A stretch of 64,000 bases of DNA from contig CAVSKL010000001.1 of NCBI GenBank assembly GCA_963728475.1, positions 620,001 to 684,000 of the forward strand, read 5' to 3'. A program made the position numbers and the translations under genes. The notes beneath the pieces were generated by a model that saw nothing but the letters and a program-made list of their open reading frames with translations, ran no database searches and had not been told where the DNA came from. This document shows positions 44,269 to 54,033 of this stretch, piece after piece (the first letter of the stretch is position 1; each line of letters starts with the position of its first letter). This stretch comes from CAVSKL01 sp963728475 [NCBI: Candidatus Eiseniibacteriota bacterium] (GTDB lineage: Bacteria; Eisenbacteria; RBG-16-71-46; JABDJR01).

Positions 44269-45000
44269 TCAGATCGATCCGGCGCCGGCGGGTCGACCCC
44301 AGCGCGCAGCGAGCCAGTTCTCGAACCCACCCTCGGGAGTGAGATCCTCGAACGCGGCATGGGCTCCGGCCTGCAGGAGTTCCCGCGCGGGGGTGGAGCC
44401 GGTGGCCACCCCCGCGGTGAGGTAGCCGCGGGCCAGACCCGCGGCCACGTCGTGCACGGTGTCGCCGACCACCAGGACGTCCCCGGGAGCGAAGGGCGCG
44501 CCGGCGTAGGCCTCGGCCCGCTCCCGGGCGCGTTCGACCAGCACCGCCCGCTCCTCCCCGTCGCCGCCGAACCCGCCGAACGGGAAGTAGCGGTTGAAGC
44601 CGAACGCCTCGAGCTTGATCCTCGCCCCCGCCTCGATGTTCCCGGTGACCAGCCCCGTCACCACGTCCGGCCGGGCATCGAGCCGCTCGAGCAGCTCGGC
44701 CACCCCCGGACATGCCGCCTTGCCCTCGGCCTCCGCCACCGTGCGGCGGAGATGGCGGACGTAGGCGGCCTCCAGCTCCGCCATCCGGGCCCGGAAGAGG
44801 GGGTCGGCCACCCCCAGCGCCCGGGCCATGCCGGCCACGATCACCGGATCGGCCTGGCCGGCGAAGGGGACCGCGCGCACCGCGGGATGGTCCTCGGCGG
44901 GGACCGCGTGCACCTCCGCGAACGCGCGCTCCAGCGCGACCCGTCCCATGCCGTGGCCGCGGATCAGGGTGCCGTCGACGTCGAAGAGGATCAGGTGCAT
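44269..45000 (-). CDS. HAD family phosphatase (phosphoglycolate phosphatase-like)
   Basis: 243-residue cytoplasmic HAD hydrolase. Motif I is LFDVDGTLIRGH (about residues 5-16), the helical cap follows, motif II is LVTGNIEAG, and motif IV is LVVGDTVHDVAAG. The whole resembles Gph-type phosphatases that act on phosphoglycolate or small sugar phosphates; the substrate here is not known. It is head-to-head with the GT-C-like gene (32 bp between starts). From 44005 to 44268 there is only the MerR promoter. Confidence 0.88.
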   Translation of the reverse strand: MHLILFDVDGTLIRGHGMGRVALERAFAEVHAVPAEDHPAVRAVPFAGQADPVIVAGMARALGVADPLFRARMAELEAAYVRHLRRTVAEAEGKAACPGVAELLERLDARPDVVTGLVTGNIEAGARIKLEAFGFNRYFPFGGFGGDGEERAVLVERARERAEAYAGAPFAPGDVLVVGDTVHDVAAGLARGYLTAGVATGSTPARELLQAGAHAAFEDLTPEGGFENWLAARWGRPAGAGSI

Positions 45001-45032
45001 GGCGGGAGTATAGCGTTTAAGCTCTGCGAGCC

Positions 45033-47159
45033 ATGACCCGCGTCCTCGTCCTCCTGGTTTGCCTCGCGCTCGCGGCCACGGTGGGGCTCTCCGCCCTGAG
45101 TCTGGCCTCGCGTGGTCATCCGGTGGCTCTGCCGCTGGACGACGCCTACATCTATCTCCAGTACGCCCGGGCCGCCGCCCATGGCGCGGTCGGGCGCTAC
45201 TTCCCCGGCGGCCCGCTCTCGACCGGCGCCACCAGCCCGCTGTGGGCGGCGCTCCTCACCGTGGACGCGGTGGTGCTCCGCGGAAGCGCCTCCGACGCGA
45301 ACGCCCTCCCCGCGGCCGCGATCTTCCTGGAGATCGGCTTCGCGGGGCTGGCGCTTTTCCTGGCCTGGCGGCTGGCCCGCCGCCACGGCGCGGGCCCGGT
45401 GAGCGCGTGGGCCGCGCCGGGGGCGGCGCTGGCCGCCCCCCTCTGGCTCTTCGGCATGTTCAACGGCATGGAGACCGCGCTCATGAGCGCGGCGGTCCTG
45501 GCCGGCGGGTGGGCCCTGGCCGGAGGATCCCGATGGTGGCTGGTGATGCTCGCCCTGGCCCGGCCCGAGGGGGCGCTCCTTGCCCTGGGCATCCTCGCCT
45601 TCCGGTTCCTCGCCGGAAAGGGGCCGGGACGGGGGCCCCGGCCGTGGATGCTCCCGGCGGCGGTGGTCCTGGCCGCGCTCGTCACCCTCGCCCTCCCCTG
45701 GGTCCTCACCGGCTCGCCGGCCGCGGCATGGGCGGCCAAGGCGCTCCTGCGCGAACCGAAACCCGAGGTACGGGAGTTCTATTTTCCCCGGGTTCCGTAC
45801 TTTTCCCTGCGCGCGCTCTGGTTCGGGTTGAGCGGGGCGCGGGCGCAGCCCGCGCTCGGCGTCCTGGGGGAAGTGCTCCGGCCCGAGGCCTGGGCGAGCT
45901 GGGTGTGGACCCTCTACCTGGGGGTGGGGGCGCTCCTCGCGGTGGCCTTCCGGCGGGGGCGGGGGCCCCTGACCCTGTGGATCCTGATCTCGCTCTCCGC
46001 GCTGGGAGCGGTGGCCTGGGACGCCCAGCTCTACCGCTACCTGGTCGCGGGTTATCCCCTCCTCGCGGTGGCGGCGGCGGCGGGCTGGTTCGGGAGGCGC
46101 CGCGCCTCCGGACCGGTCTTGGCCGGGGGGGGCGGCGAGCCGAGGCGGATCGAGGCGGAGCCGGTTCCGGTGTTGCTGCGGCGCGCCGCCGGCGGGCTGG
46201 TGCTGGCGGCGGCCCTGGCGGGGGCGTTCTTCGCCGGGCGCGGACTGGGGGTGGAGTTCCGGTGGCTCTACCGCGGCCAGTGTGAGCGCCTGGCCGGGGC
46301 GCAATGGCGAACCGGAGCCTGGATCCGGGCGAACCTTCCCGGGGACGCGCGGGTGGCCGCCCACGACGTGGGGGCGATCGCGTTCGTCGGCGCCCGGCCG
46401 GTGACCGACCTGGTGGGCCTGGTCACCCCGGCGATGGCGGGGGCCTACCGGGACGGCGAAGGGGCGCTGTGGGAGGCGCTGGAGGACCTCCCTCCCGGCC
46501 GCCGCCCCGGTTATGCCGCGGTCGTCCCCGCCTGGATGCCCTACCTGGCCCGGACCCGGTGGTTCGGCACCCGGCTCTGGCAGGCCGAGCCCACCTCGGG
46601 CCCGGTCGGCCGCGCCTTCGAAGTGCGCCGGCTCTCCTGGCCGGGCACCGATACCGAGGTGTGGCCGGGCGGCGATTTCGACGACCGCCCCGGGCTGCAC
46701 GGCGCGGCGGCGGGGGAGCCGGACCGGGAGGTGGTGGACGGGGTGGACGTGGCCGACGGGGCCTCGGAGAGGAGGCACGGCTACCGGAGCGAAGGGAGGA
46801 GTCCCGCCACCGTGGTCCGCGACCTGGGCTTCGCCTCCGACCGCTACCCGGCGCGCGGAGCCCACGCGATGGAGGGGGGACGGGACGTGTACGGAACCGT
46901 GCGTTTCCGGTTGGCGGCACGGGCGGGAAAGCCGGCCTACCTGGTGCTCCGGTCCGCGTCGCCCCGTGCGGCCGTTCTCTCCGTGCGCGCCGGAGCATGG
47001 TCCGACACGCTGCGGGTGCCCCAGGACGAGGTCCGCTTCAGCGAGCCGGGGGTGGCGATCCCCGCCGGGGTCACCGCGAGCGCCGGCGGGGCGATCGAGT
47101 TCACGGTGGAGGGGGCGGGGTACCGCGCCTTTCACTGGTGGCTGCTCCAGCCGCGCTAG
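45033..47159 (+). CDS. GT-C-like polytopic membrane protein (glycosyltransferase or mannosyltransferase type)
   Basis: 708-residue membrane protein with about nine to ten hydrophobic segments in the first 440 residues, then a large soluble domain. An acidic pair just after the first helix, ALPLDDAYIYLQYARAAAHG (about residues 31-50), is typical of GT-C enzymes that use polyprenyl-phosphate sugars. The C-terminal half has a beta-rich appearance. It may add sugars to envelope lipids or proteins; the acceptor is unknown. Start at ATG 45033 without a strong ribosome-binding site. No neighbouring surface-polysaccharide cluster is visible. Confidence 0.7.
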   Translation: MTRVLVLLVCLALAATVGLSALSLASRGHPVALPLDDAYIYLQYARAAAHGAVGRYFPGGPLSTGATSPLWAALLTVDAVVLRGSASDANALPAAAIFLEIGFAGLALFLAWRLARRHGAGPVSAWAAPGAALAAPLWLFGMFNGMETALMSAAVLAGGWALAGGSRWWLVMLALARPEGALLALGILAFRFLAGKGPGRGPRPWMLPAAVVLAALVTLALPWVLTGSPAAAWAAKALLREPKPEVREFYFPRVPYFSLRALWFGLSGARAQPALGVLGEVLRPEAWASWVWTLYLGVGALLAVAFRRGRGPLTLWILISLSALGAVAWDAQLYRYLVAGYPLLAVAAAAGWFGRRRASGPVLAGGGGEPRRIEAEPVPVLLRRAAGGLVLAAALAGAFFAGRGLGVEFRWLYRGQCERLAGAQWRTGAWIRANLPGDARVAAHDVGAIAFVGARPVTDLVGLVTPAMAGAYRDGEGALWEALEDLPPGRRPGYAAVVPAWMPYLARTRWFGTRLWQAEPTSGPVGRAFEVRRLSWPGTDTEVWPGGDFDDRPGLHGAAAGEPDREVVDGVDVADGASERRHGYRSEGRSPATVVRDLGFASDRYPARGAHAMEGGRDVYGTVRFRLAARAGKPAYLVLRSASPRAAVLSVRAGAWSDTLRVPQDEVRFSEPGVAIPAGVTASAGGAIEFTVEGAGYRAFHWWLLQPR

Positions 47160-47215
47160 CCGCCGGTCCAAGAGACGGCCCCGGCCGGACCGGGACTTTC
47201 AACCGGTCGCCAGGG

Positions 47216-47635
47216 TCACGCGCCTTCCTCGCCGGCGGCCCGGCTGAGCCAGTGGATCACCCCTTGTTCCCCGCCGGAGCCGGGGTCGCGGGCCATGTTC
47301 AGGAGATCGGTCAGCGTCTGCTCCTCCCCGCCGAGCGTTTGCATCCGCTTCCGGACGTCGGTGAGGCGCCTTTCCAGCAGTTCCTTCACCCCGCCCACCG
47401 TTCCCCGCCCGTCCAGGTGTTCGAGGAGAACCCGCACCTCTTCCAGCGAGAAGCCGATGCTCCGCGCCTTCAGGATGAAGCGGACGCGGTGCGCCGCCCC
47501 CGGTCCGTAGATCCGGTAGTTGCCCGCGGTGCGATCGCGAGGGGCCACGAGTCTGAGCCGCTCGTAGTACCGGAGGGTGGAGATCTTGACCCCGGCCTTG
47601 CGGGCCAACCGGCCGATGGTAAGGGCCCGTTCCAT
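47216..47635 (-). CDS. MerR family transcriptional regulator
   Basis: 139-residue regulator starting MERALTIGRLARKAGVKI, with helix-turn-helix, wing GNYRIYGPGAAHRVRFILKA and a coiled region. No Cys pair for metal is present, unlike true MerR, so its effector is not evident. Divergent from the arsenic operon with 119 bp between, so it might share that control region, but this is only proximity. Convergent with the GT-C-like gene (56 bp gap). Confidence 0.88.
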   Translation of the reverse strand: MERALTIGRLARKAGVKISTLRYYERLRLVAPRDRTAGNYRIYGPGAAHRVRFILKARSIGFSLEEVRVLLEHLDGRGTVGGVKELLERRLTDVRKRMQTLGGEEQTLTDLLNMARDPGSGGEQGVIHWLSRAAGEEGA

Positions 47636-47675
47636 GGCTTGAGCATGAACCCGGCCGCCGCTCCCAACAATGCGC

Positions 47676-47704
47676 TTGTGGGGAGTCCGGTCGGCGGATA
47701 TAAT
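47676..47704 (+). promoter_or_regulatory. Promoter of the arsR-arsC-acr3 operon
   Basis: TTGTGG (47676-47681) and a perfect TATAAT (47699-47704) are separated by 17 bp. Transcription would start near 47711, 44 nt before the arsR GTG, which has GAGGAGG upstream. Confidence 0.65.
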
Positions 47705-47729
47705 TCGTCATGTGGCGAATTAACGAATT
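47702..47729 (+). promoter_or_regulatory. Putative ArsR operator
   Basis: AATTCGT (47702-47708) and its complement ACGAATT (47723-47729) form a seven-base inverted repeat with 14 bp between; an inner CGAATT (47716-47721) gives a second partial dyad. It overlaps the -10 and the start of transcription, where an ArsR repressor would bind. Confidence 0.65.
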
Positions 47730-47754
47730 GAAAGATTCCGCCTGAGGAGGCCGC

Positions 47755-48120
47755 GTGGAGCAGGTGGTGGAGACGGCCAAGGCGCTGTCCGACGAGAACC
47801 GAGTCCGGGTGCTGCTGGCGCTCCGCCGCCGGGAACTCTGCGTGTGCCAGATCGTGGAACTCTTGGACCTGGCTCCGTCCACCGTCAGCAAGCACATGGC
47901 GGTGCTGCGCCGGGCGGGGCTGGTGGAGGCGCGCAGGGAGGGGCGCTGGATCCATTATCGCCGCGCCGAACCCGTGACGATGGAACATGTTAGGGCGTCC
48001 CTGGCCTGGGTGGACCGGTTCGCCGGACGCAGCGCAACCGCCCGCGAGGACCGCGCCCGCCTCAGGGAAATCCTGAAGCTCACCCCGGAGGACCTGTGCC
48101 GCATCCAGGCCGGAAGTTGA
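47755..48120 (+). CDS. arsR: ArsR/SmtB family repressor of the inorganic arsenic operon
   Basis: 121-residue winged-helix repressor. [25 protein letters not shown] holds the As(III)-sensing CVC (Cys29 and Cys31). It starts with GTG at 47755 behind a strong GAGGAGG site. It is unlike the arsR at 27440 in sequence, so the two arsenic systems are separately regulated. Its stop lies within the following arsC gene (overlap of 25 bp from the GTG), implying coupled translation. Confidence 0.93.
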   Translation: MEQVVETAKALSDENRVRVLLALRRRELCVCQIVELLDLAPSTVSKHMAVLRRAGLVEARREGRWIHYRRAEPVTMEHVRASLAWVDRFAGRSATAREDRARLREILKLTPEDLCRIQAGS

Positions 48121-48560
48121 ACGTTCTCTTCCTCTGCACCGGGAACTCGTGCCGGAGCCAGATGGCCGAGGGGTGGGCGCGGGCGCTCCGGGGGGACGAG
48201 GTTCACCCCTATTCCGCGGGGGTGGCGCCGCACGGGTTGGACCCCCGGGCGGTCCTGGCCATGGCCGAGGCGGGCGTGGACATCTCCGGCCACCTGTCCA
48301 AGGACGTGGACGAGCTGGCGGGGGTGGCCTTCGACCTGGTGATCACGGTGTGCGACCGCGCCCGCGAGGCCTGCCCGCTCTTCCCCGGGCGGGCGCGGAT
48401 GCTCCACGCCGGCTTCGAGGACCCTCCCCGTCTGGCCGGAAACGCCGCCGGCGAGGAGGAGGCGATGGCCCCGTACCGCCGGGTGCGGGACGAGATCCGG
48501 GCTTTCGTGGAGCGGCTGGTCCTCCCGCCCGCCGGGGACTCCGGGGAGGGCCGGTCGTGA
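48096..48560 (+). CDS. arsC: Thioredoxin-type arsenate reductase
   Basis: 154-residue protein of the low-molecular-weight phosphatase fold. The P-loop [17 protein letters not shown] gives Cys14 and the further Cys19; the relay cysteines are in [11 protein letters not shown] (Cys86 and Cys93), the thioredoxin-coupled type. It reduces arsenate to arsenite for export by the downstream Acr3. GTG 48096 (CGGAGG just upstream) is chosen; TTG 48117, overlapping the arsR stop, is also possible. The stop overlaps the acr3 GTG. Confidence 0.93.
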   Translation: MPHPGRKLNVLFLCTGNSCRSQMAEGWARALRGDEVHPYSAGVAPHGLDPRAVLAMAEAGVDISGHLSKDVDELAGVAFDLVITVCDRAREACPLFPGRARMLHAGFEDPPRLAGNAAGEEEAMAPYRRVRDEIRAFVERLVLPPAGDSGEGRS

Positions 48561-49672
48561 GCGCGCCCGCCTCCGCGCCCGGTGCCGAAGGCGGGCACGG
48601 CGCCGTCCGCCGGCTGAACCGCCTCGACCGGGGTCTCACGCTCTGGATCTTCGCCGCGATGGCGGCGGGGGTGGCGCTGGGACGGTTCGTCCCCGGCGCG
48701 GAGGCCTTCCTCCAGCGCTTCCAGCACGGCACCACCAGCGTTCCGCTCGCGGTGGGGCTCATCCTCATGATGTATCCGCCGCTGGCCAAGGTGCGCTACG
48801 AGGAGCTTCCCGACGTCTTCCGCGACCGGCGGGTGCTGGGTCTCTCGTTGTTCCAGAACTGGGTGCTCGGGCCGGTGGTGATGTTCGCGCTCGCGGTGGC
48901 GTTTCTCCGCGGATACCCCGAGTACATGACCGGGCTCATCCTGATCGGCCTGGCCCGCTGCATCGCCATGGTGATCGTGTGGAACGAACTCGCCGGCGGC
49001 GACACCGAGTACGCGGCGGGCCTGGTGGCGCTCAACAGCATCTTCCAGGTGGTCTTCTACGCCGCTTTCGCCTGGTTCTTCATCACCTTCCTCCCCCCCC
49101 GGTTCGGGCTCCAGGGCGCGGCGGTGCCGGTGGGGATGGGCCAGATCGCGCGGAGCGTGTTCATCTACCTGGGGATCCCGTTCCTGGCCGGCATGCTCAC
49201 CCGGGCCTCGCTGGTGAAGCTCAAGGGGAAGCGCTGGTACCGTGAGCGCTTCATCCCCCGCCTGAGCCCCCTCACCCTGGTCGCGCTTCTCTTCACCATC
49301 GTGGTCATGTTCGCGCTCAAGGGCGACCGTATCGTGGCCATTCCGCTCGACGTGGTGCGGGTGGCGATCCCGCTTCTGATCTACTTCATCGTGATGTTCT
49401 TCGTGAGCTTCTACCTGGGGCACCGGCTCCGGGCGGGGTACGCCAAGAGCGCCACCCTGGCATTCACCGCCGCCAGCAACAATTTCGAGCTGGCGATCGC
49501 GGTGGCGGTGGCGGTGTTCGGGGTGGACTCGGGAGTGGCGTTCGCCGCGGTGATCGGCCCCCTGGTCGAGGTCCCGGTGCTGGTGGGGCTGGTGGGCGTG
49601 GCCCTGTGGTTCCGGGATCGCGGCCGCGTCCCCGCGGTCAGCGGGGCCTCGGCGAGCCCTCGCCGTAGATGA
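48557..49672 (+). CDS. acr3: ACR3-family arsenite efflux transporter
   Basis: 371-residue membrane transporter with about ten helices, the Acr3 arsenite/antimonite exporter. Typical blocks are [19 protein letters not shown] (conserved Cys in the fourth helix region, with ARC-like sequence), [13 protein letters not shown], and [23 protein letters not shown] (the SNNFELA signature). It completes the arsR-arsC-acr3 operon. GTG 48557 overlaps the arsC stop (GTGA). Its 3' end overlaps by 35 bp the convergent methyltransferase gene. Confidence 0.94.
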   Translation: MSAPASAPGAEGGHGAVRRLNRLDRGLTLWIFAAMAAGVALGRFVPGAEAFLQRFQHGTTSVPLAVGLILMMYPPLAKVRYEELPDVFRDRRVLGLSLFQNWVLGPVVMFALAVAFLRGYPEYMTGLILIGLARCIAMVIVWNELAGGDTEYAAGLVALNSIFQVVFYAAFAWFFITFLPPRFGLQGAAVPVGMGQIARSVFIYLGIPFLAGMLTRASLVKLKGKRWYRERFIPRLSPLTLVALLFTIVVMFALKGDRIVAIPLDVVRVAIPLLIYFIVMFFVSFYLGHRLRAGYAKSATLAFTAASNNFELAIAVAVAVFGVDSGVAFAAVIGPLVEVPVLVGLVGVALWFRDRGRVPAVSGASASPRRR

Positions 49673-50342
49673 AGTAGCACGCGGTCGCCCGAACCGACAC
49701 CGTCCACCCCAGCGCGTCCAGCCGGGCGGCCAGCGCCGCCGGCTCGTGGAAGACCTTCACGATCCGGAACGCGCGGCCGTCGTTGAGCCGCCGGGTCACG
49801 CGGCCGGCGTCGGGGCCCTCGAGCCGGTGGTCGCGAGCGGTGGAATCGGGCTGGTAGCGCGAGTCCACGAAGAAAACGCGCCCGCCGGGGACGAGCGCGC
49901 GCCGCACCGTTTCCCAGAACCCTTCGAACCGGTTGCCGGGCACGTGGGATAGCCAGAACCCGAAGAACACGTCGTCGAACGGGGCCGACGCGCGCCAGGT
50001 AAACGCGTCCGCGCGCACGTAATCCACGTTCGAGGCTCCGGTGCGCGCCCGGTTGAGCGCCAGCGCCTCGGGCGAGGTGTCGACCGCGGTCACCCGCGCC
50101 GCGGCGGCGGCCAGCCGCGCGGTCCAGATCCCGGTCCCCGCCGCCAGCTCCAGGACGTTGCCGCCGGGGGCGAAGCGGTCCAGGGCGCCCCGCACCGCCT
50201 CCACTTCGCGGAACCACTGCGCGGTGGCCTCGGGCCCGCGGTCGTAGCGTCCCCGGCGCAGGAACCACTCGTCGTACTCCCCGGCCCGGGCACGGTAGTA
50301 GGCGACCTGCTCCGCGAGCGGGTCCCGCTCCCCGCGCGTCAT
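49638..50342 (-). CDS. SAM-dependent methyltransferase, class I
   Basis: 234-residue class I methyltransferase. The SAM-binding motif is [17 protein letters not shown] (about 62-78), followed by [11 protein letters not shown] and VRADAFTW. An N-terminal helical extension with [20 protein letters not shown] is common in its family. It has only one Cys (about residue 222), so it lacks the cysteines needed for an arsenite methyltransferase despite lying beside acr3. The substrate is unknown. ATG 50342 is preferred. Confidence 0.85.
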   Translation of the reverse strand: MTRGERDPLAEQVAYYRARAGEYDEWFLRRGRYDRGPEATAQWFREVEAVRGALDRFAPGGNVLELAAGTGIWTARLAAAAARVTAVDTSPEALALNRARTGASNVDYVRADAFTWRASAPFDDVFFGFWLSHVPGNRFEGFWETVRRALVPGGRVFFVDSRYQPDSTARDHRLEGPDAGRVTRRLNDGRAFRIVKVFHEPAALAARLDALGWTVSVRATACYFIYGEGSPRPR

Positions 50343-50424
50343 CGCCGGACCCGGCCGCGGCGGAAACGCCCGGCGAGGGCGCCCCCGCCGTCGAGACACC
50401 GCCGGGGGGCCGGGGCGGAGCCGT

Positions 50425-51759
50425 TCACGACTCTCCCCCCGGCGCCGGCCCTTCCGCGCCTCCCGGGGCCGGGAACGGCTGCACCGGCTTCATCTCCGCC
50501 GAGGCCAGGATGTGGATCCGATGGTCGAACCCCTGCAGCGCCTCCATCGGGTCCAGCGCGGGGACGTCGAGCCGGGCGAAGCGGTCGCGGTCGAACCGGA
50601 CCGAGTAGAGATAGGCGCTCCCGATGAGGCCGGTGGCGGGGGAGGCGCGGCGGACGTGGCCCGAGACCTCGACCGCCCGCACCGCCGGACTGGTGTTGAA
50701 CGCGTGCCCGGCGAAGTAGAACGCGAGGCCGCAGACCGCGGTCGCGTACTCCCGCCGCTTCTCGGGGTCGCTTTTCTCCCTGACCGAGACCTTCCCGCTC
50801 ACCAGCAGACGGGCCTCCCTCTGCGGGAGGCTTTCCGGTCCGGGAAGCGCCACGTCGAGCCGGATCGTGCGATCCGCGGCGTCGTACTGGTGGTCGACGG
50901 AAAGCTCCTCCGCCAGCTTGAGGTCGCCGAGGAACGTGTCCATGGAGGCTTCCACCACGGCCGGATCGCCGTTGAGAACGGCCAGCAGGTGCCCCCGCCG
51001 CTTTTCATATTGCGCCTGGGCGGCGGTCTCGAAGGTCTTCCGGCGCGCCGCCTCCGCGGCGTCGTGTCCGGCCTTGGCGCCCTCCCAGCCCTTCATGCGC
51101 GCGGCGACCGCGCGGGGGAGTTCCCGTTCCACGAACTCCCGGCGCCGGCGGCCGAGCGACCAGAACCTGAGATCATGGATCCGGGCCTCCGCTTCCGCGG
51201 CGAGCTCCTTCCGGAGGTCCTCCTCGGATGGGCGGGGCCCGGCGAAGGGCTCGGCTTCGAAAGCGTCCGGCTCGAGGGCGGCGAGCTGGGCCTGAACAGA
51301 TGCCGTGGTCACGAGCGGCGGCGTCTTCCGGTAGATCTCCACGAAGTCGGCGGTGGCGGCCTCGAGCTGTTTCTGCAGCCGCTCCCCCAGGTCCCGCACC
51401 AGGTCCTTGAATCCGGGCTGGCGGTGGAGATGGCGGAGCACCGCGGGGTCGCTCACGGTAAGGCCGCTCGCGTCCTCGATCTCGAGCTTCCCCTCCCCGT
51501 CGAGGACGAGAGTGTAGCCACCGTCCACGCCGGGAAGGCCCGGCCCGGCTCCCCCGGGGGCTCGGGCCGGCGGCGGCGCGGGAACGTCCAGCCGCTTCCG
51601 GTCGTAGATGCCGGTTCCGGGAATGCCCGCATTGAGATACACCCCTCGCTTCCCGGAGGTGATGGAGAGGCCGGGGATGCCCGCGCTCACGCTGACCCCG
51701 GACTTGGAGAAGTTGAGCGAGAGGCCGGGAAGGATCCTCACCCGGCGCCGGAACCTCAT
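50425..51759 (-). CDS. DUF4236 domain protein of unknown function
   Basis: 444-residue protein. The first 55 residues, MRFRRRVRILPGLSLNFSKS through GVYLNAGIPGTGIY, match the DUF4236 domain, a small Gly-rich beta element of unknown role. The following 380 residues are mostly helical and charged with no transmembrane segment, and I do not recognise them. It is the last gene of a unit with the isoaspartyl peptidase, DUF4032 and amidotransferase genes (73 bp after the peptidase). Confidence 0.78.
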   Translation of the reverse strand: MRFRRRVRILPGLSLNFSKSGVSVSAGIPGLSITSGKRGVYLNAGIPGTGIYDRKRLDVPAPPPARAPGGAGPGLPGVDGGYTLVLDGEGKLEIEDASGLTVSDPAVLRHLHRQPGFKDLVRDLGERLQKQLEAATADFVEIYRKTPPLVTTASVQAQLAALEPDAFEAEPFAGPRPSEEDLRKELAAEAEARIHDLRFWSLGRRRREFVERELPRAVAARMKGWEGAKAGHDAAEAARRKTFETAAQAQYEKRRGHLLAVLNGDPAVVEASMDTFLGDLKLAEELSVDHQYDAADRTIRLDVALPGPESLPQREARLLVSGKVSVREKSDPEKRREYATAVCGLAFYFAGHAFNTSPAVRAVEVSGHVRRASPATGLIGSAYLYSVRFDRDRFARLDVPALDPMEALQGFDHRIHILASAEMKPVQPFPAPGGAEGPAPGGES

Positions 51760-51832
51760 CGCCGGCGCTCCCCGCGGTCGTCCGCGCGCGGGAGCTTCGG
51801 GGGCGGGCCCGCCGGCGAAACCTCCGCGCCGC

Positions 51833-52762
51833 TCATCCCGCCCGCCTCACCGCCCACGGCATGGTGCGGTTGTCCGCGGCCCCTTCGCCCGTCGCCGAGA
51901 CCGCGATGACCCCGATCGTGAACCGCGGCTCGAAGAGCGCCACCCCGCGCTCGGCCGCTTCCCGTGCCCCGAGCCCCCCCTCGATCCAGTCGTAGATCGT
52001 TTTGGCCAGGACCCGCCTCATGATCTCCTCGCCGTCCCCGGTCGCGGCCACCGCCCCCGCGGGGCCGGCGTAGAGACCGGCGCCGATCACCGGGGTGTCG
52101 CCCACCCGGCCGAGCAGCATGATCGAGGTGCCGCCGGTGCTGAGGGCGGCGGCGAAGGCGCCGCCGCCGTCCCGGGCGACCGCACCCACCGTGTCCGAGG
52201 CCCCGGCCGCCTCGCCCAGCGCCTCGCGGACGGACACCGGAAAGTTCCAAAACGCGGCCGGGTCCCGGTCGCGCCAGCCCACGAACAGGTCCGATTCCGC
52301 GCGGGCGGGGTCGGCGAAGAACTCGCGCACCTTGGCGTAGCGGGCGTGGGCACGCTCGGACACCGGGTACTCGTCCGGCACCCCCCGCGCCCGGGCGAAG
52401 GCGGTGGCCCCCTCGCCGCAGAGAAGCATGTGCGGCGAGTCCATCACCATCCGGGCCACCCGGACCGGGTTCCGCACCCTCTGGATGGCCGCCACCCCGC
52501 CGAAGCGGAGCCCGGAGTCCATCACCGCCGCGTCCATCTCGATGGTGCGGCCGTCCAGGCGGAAGTTGGAGCCGGTGCCGGCGTTCAGCCGCGGGTCGTC
52601 CTCCAGGACCGCGGTGGCCTCGACGGCGCCGGCGAGCGCCCCCCGGCCGGCACCGAGCGCCTCCAACCCCTTCTCGCAGGCCCGCGCACAGGCGTCGTCG
52701 TGATCGCGGGGCCCGCCCGCGCCCCCGTGCGCCACCACCACCGGTACCGATCGCGTCGTCAT
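51833..52762 (-). CDS. Isoaspartyl peptidase/type III L-asparaginase
   Basis: 309-residue Ntn-hydrolase that cleaves itself before a Thr nucleophile and removes isoaspartyl residues or hydrolyses asparagine. The alpha part has DDPRLNAGTGSNFRLDGRTIEMDAAVMD (about 55-82); the cleavage site is GASDTVGAVARD, where Thr begins the beta part; further site residues are in STGGTSIMLLGRVGDTPVIGAGLYAG. No signal peptide, so cytoplasmic. The ATG overlaps the stop of the DUF4032 gene (ATGA). Confidence 0.92.
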   Translation of the reverse strand: MTTRSVPVVVAHGGAGGPRDHDDACARACEKGLEALGAGRGALAGAVEATAVLEDDPRLNAGTGSNFRLDGRTIEMDAAVMDSGLRFGGVAAIQRVRNPVRVARMVMDSPHMLLCGEGATAFARARGVPDEYPVSERAHARYAKVREFFADPARAESDLFVGWRDRDPAAFWNFPVSVREALGEAAGASDTVGAVARDGGGAFAAALSTGGTSIMLLGRVGDTPVIGAGLYAGPAGAVAATGDGEEIMRRVLAKTIYDWIEGGLGAREAAERGVALFEPRFTIGVIAVSATGEGAADNRTMPWAVRRAG

Positions 52763-54033
52763 CGCGTGTTTTCTCCCCGTAGTATGGCTTCGCTCCGGCC
52801 CACGAGCTTCCCCATCCGCGCCGCCAGCCGCCGCCAGATCGCGGCCACCAGAGGCCGGCGGCCGAAGCGCCCGGCATAATCGCGGAACGCCGCCGCCATC
52901 CCCACGTCGCGGCCCTCCGCCTCGCTCAGGAAGTACTTATGGGTCATGACCTCTACGTAGAGGTCGCTGGCGGTGCGGCCGGGGAAGAGCTCGGGAATGT
53001 CCTCCTCCTGGAAGAGCCGGCAGATGGGGACGAACACCTCCCGGTACCAGTCGGCGGCGGCCTCGGGCCAGGGCACCTCGCGGCCGGCGCGCTCGCTCAG
53101 GTACCACTTGTGCTCGCCCACGTGCTGCTCCAGCCGGTCCAGGTAGGCCGGCTCACGCACCCGGCCCAGCATCGCCCGGACGTCGAGCCCGGTGCGTTCG
53201 GCGAACTCGCGGTCCCGCATGGCCAGGGCGTAGCGCCGGCGGTACTCGCTCCTCAACCACGACAGGTCCCCGGGGGTGATCCGAGGCTCCGGCACCAGTC
53301 CGGCCAACCGCAGATCCTCGTTCAACCAGAGCAGCGCGTCCAGGAAATGGGAGAGGTCGGCTTCGCGAAGCGCCGGCGAGAGCGCGACCCGGATCTCCAC
53401 GGTCTCGGCGTCGGCGAGCACCGCTCGAAGCCGGGTCCTCCGGCCCACGTAGGGGATCTCCTCCTTGTCGAAGCGGACGAGGGTGTTGGCGGGGGAGGCA
53501 TCGCCCCAGTAGACGCCCCCGGCGTGGAGATCCACGAAAAGGTCGAGCTCGGCGTCCCAGATTCGCCGCCGGTTCCGGGGCGCGAAGGCCAGCGGCACCA
53601 GCAGCGACTCGGGAATCACCCGCTCCGCCAGCCGGGTCACGATGTGCCCGATCCGGACCGGCTCCAGTTGCCCGCCGGCGGGGGTTTCGGTGAGCCGCGA
53701 CGGCTCCTCGCGGACCACCACCGCCACCGGCTCCAGGCTCTCGATCCCGCGCCGGCGAAGCTCACGGTAGACTTCCGCCTCGCGGCGGGCGCCCTCCTCG
53801 CCGAGTTCCTTCACCACCAGCTTCACCCCGCCCGCGTTCACGAACCGCACCTGGTGGCGGCCGGCCCCCCGGCGCACCCGGACTTCCTCCACCCCCAGTT
53901 CCGGCCAGCGCTCCAGGGGCTCACGCCAGGGGAGCGAGCGGACCGCCCGGGCCGCGGCCGCGCCGGGCCGCCCGGGCTTCTCGCGCACGATCTCGATCTG
54001 GATGCGGGGGCGGCGCGGGCGGGGCCGGGTCAC
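52759..54033 (-). CDS. DUF4032 domain protein (kinase-like N-terminus)
   Basis: 424-residue cytoplasmic protein. The N-terminus VKLVVKELGEEGARREAEVY (about 71-90) and LDLFVDLHAGGVYWGDASPAN (about 165-186) look like the nucleotide-binding and catalytic-loop areas of a small-molecule kinase (LPS-kinase/InaA-like). The C-terminus has two HKWYLSER/HKYFLSEAEGRDVG blocks typical of DUF4032. The GTG at 54031-54033 overlaps the amidotransferase stop. The role is unknown; such proteins are fused or linked to envelope stress in actinobacteria. Confidence 0.82.
   Translation of the reverse strand: MTRPRPRRPRIQIEIVREKPGRPGAAAARAVRSLPWREPLERWPELGVEEVRVRRGAGRHQVRFVNAGGVKLVVKELGEEGARREAEVYRELRRRGIESLEPVAVVVREEPSRLTETPAGGQLEPVRIGHIVTRLAERVIPESLLVPLAFAPRNRRRIWDAELDLFVDLHAGGVYWGDASPANTLVRFDKEEIPYVGRRTRLRAVLADAETVEIRVALSPALREADLSHFLDALLWLNEDLRLAGLVPEPRITPGDLSWLRSEYRRRYALAMRDREFAERTGLDVRAMLGRVREPAYLDRLEQHVGEHKWYLSERAGREVPWPEAAADWYREVFVPICRLFQEEDIPELFPGRTASDLYVEVMTHKYFLSEAEGRDVGMAAAFRDYAGRFGRRPLVAAIWRRLAARMGKLVGRSEAILRGENTR

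Noticed and set aside
49638-50342. Arsenite methyltransferase (ArsM) beside the acr3 operon
   Set aside because: Only one Cys is present, whereas ArsM needs at least three conserved cysteines.
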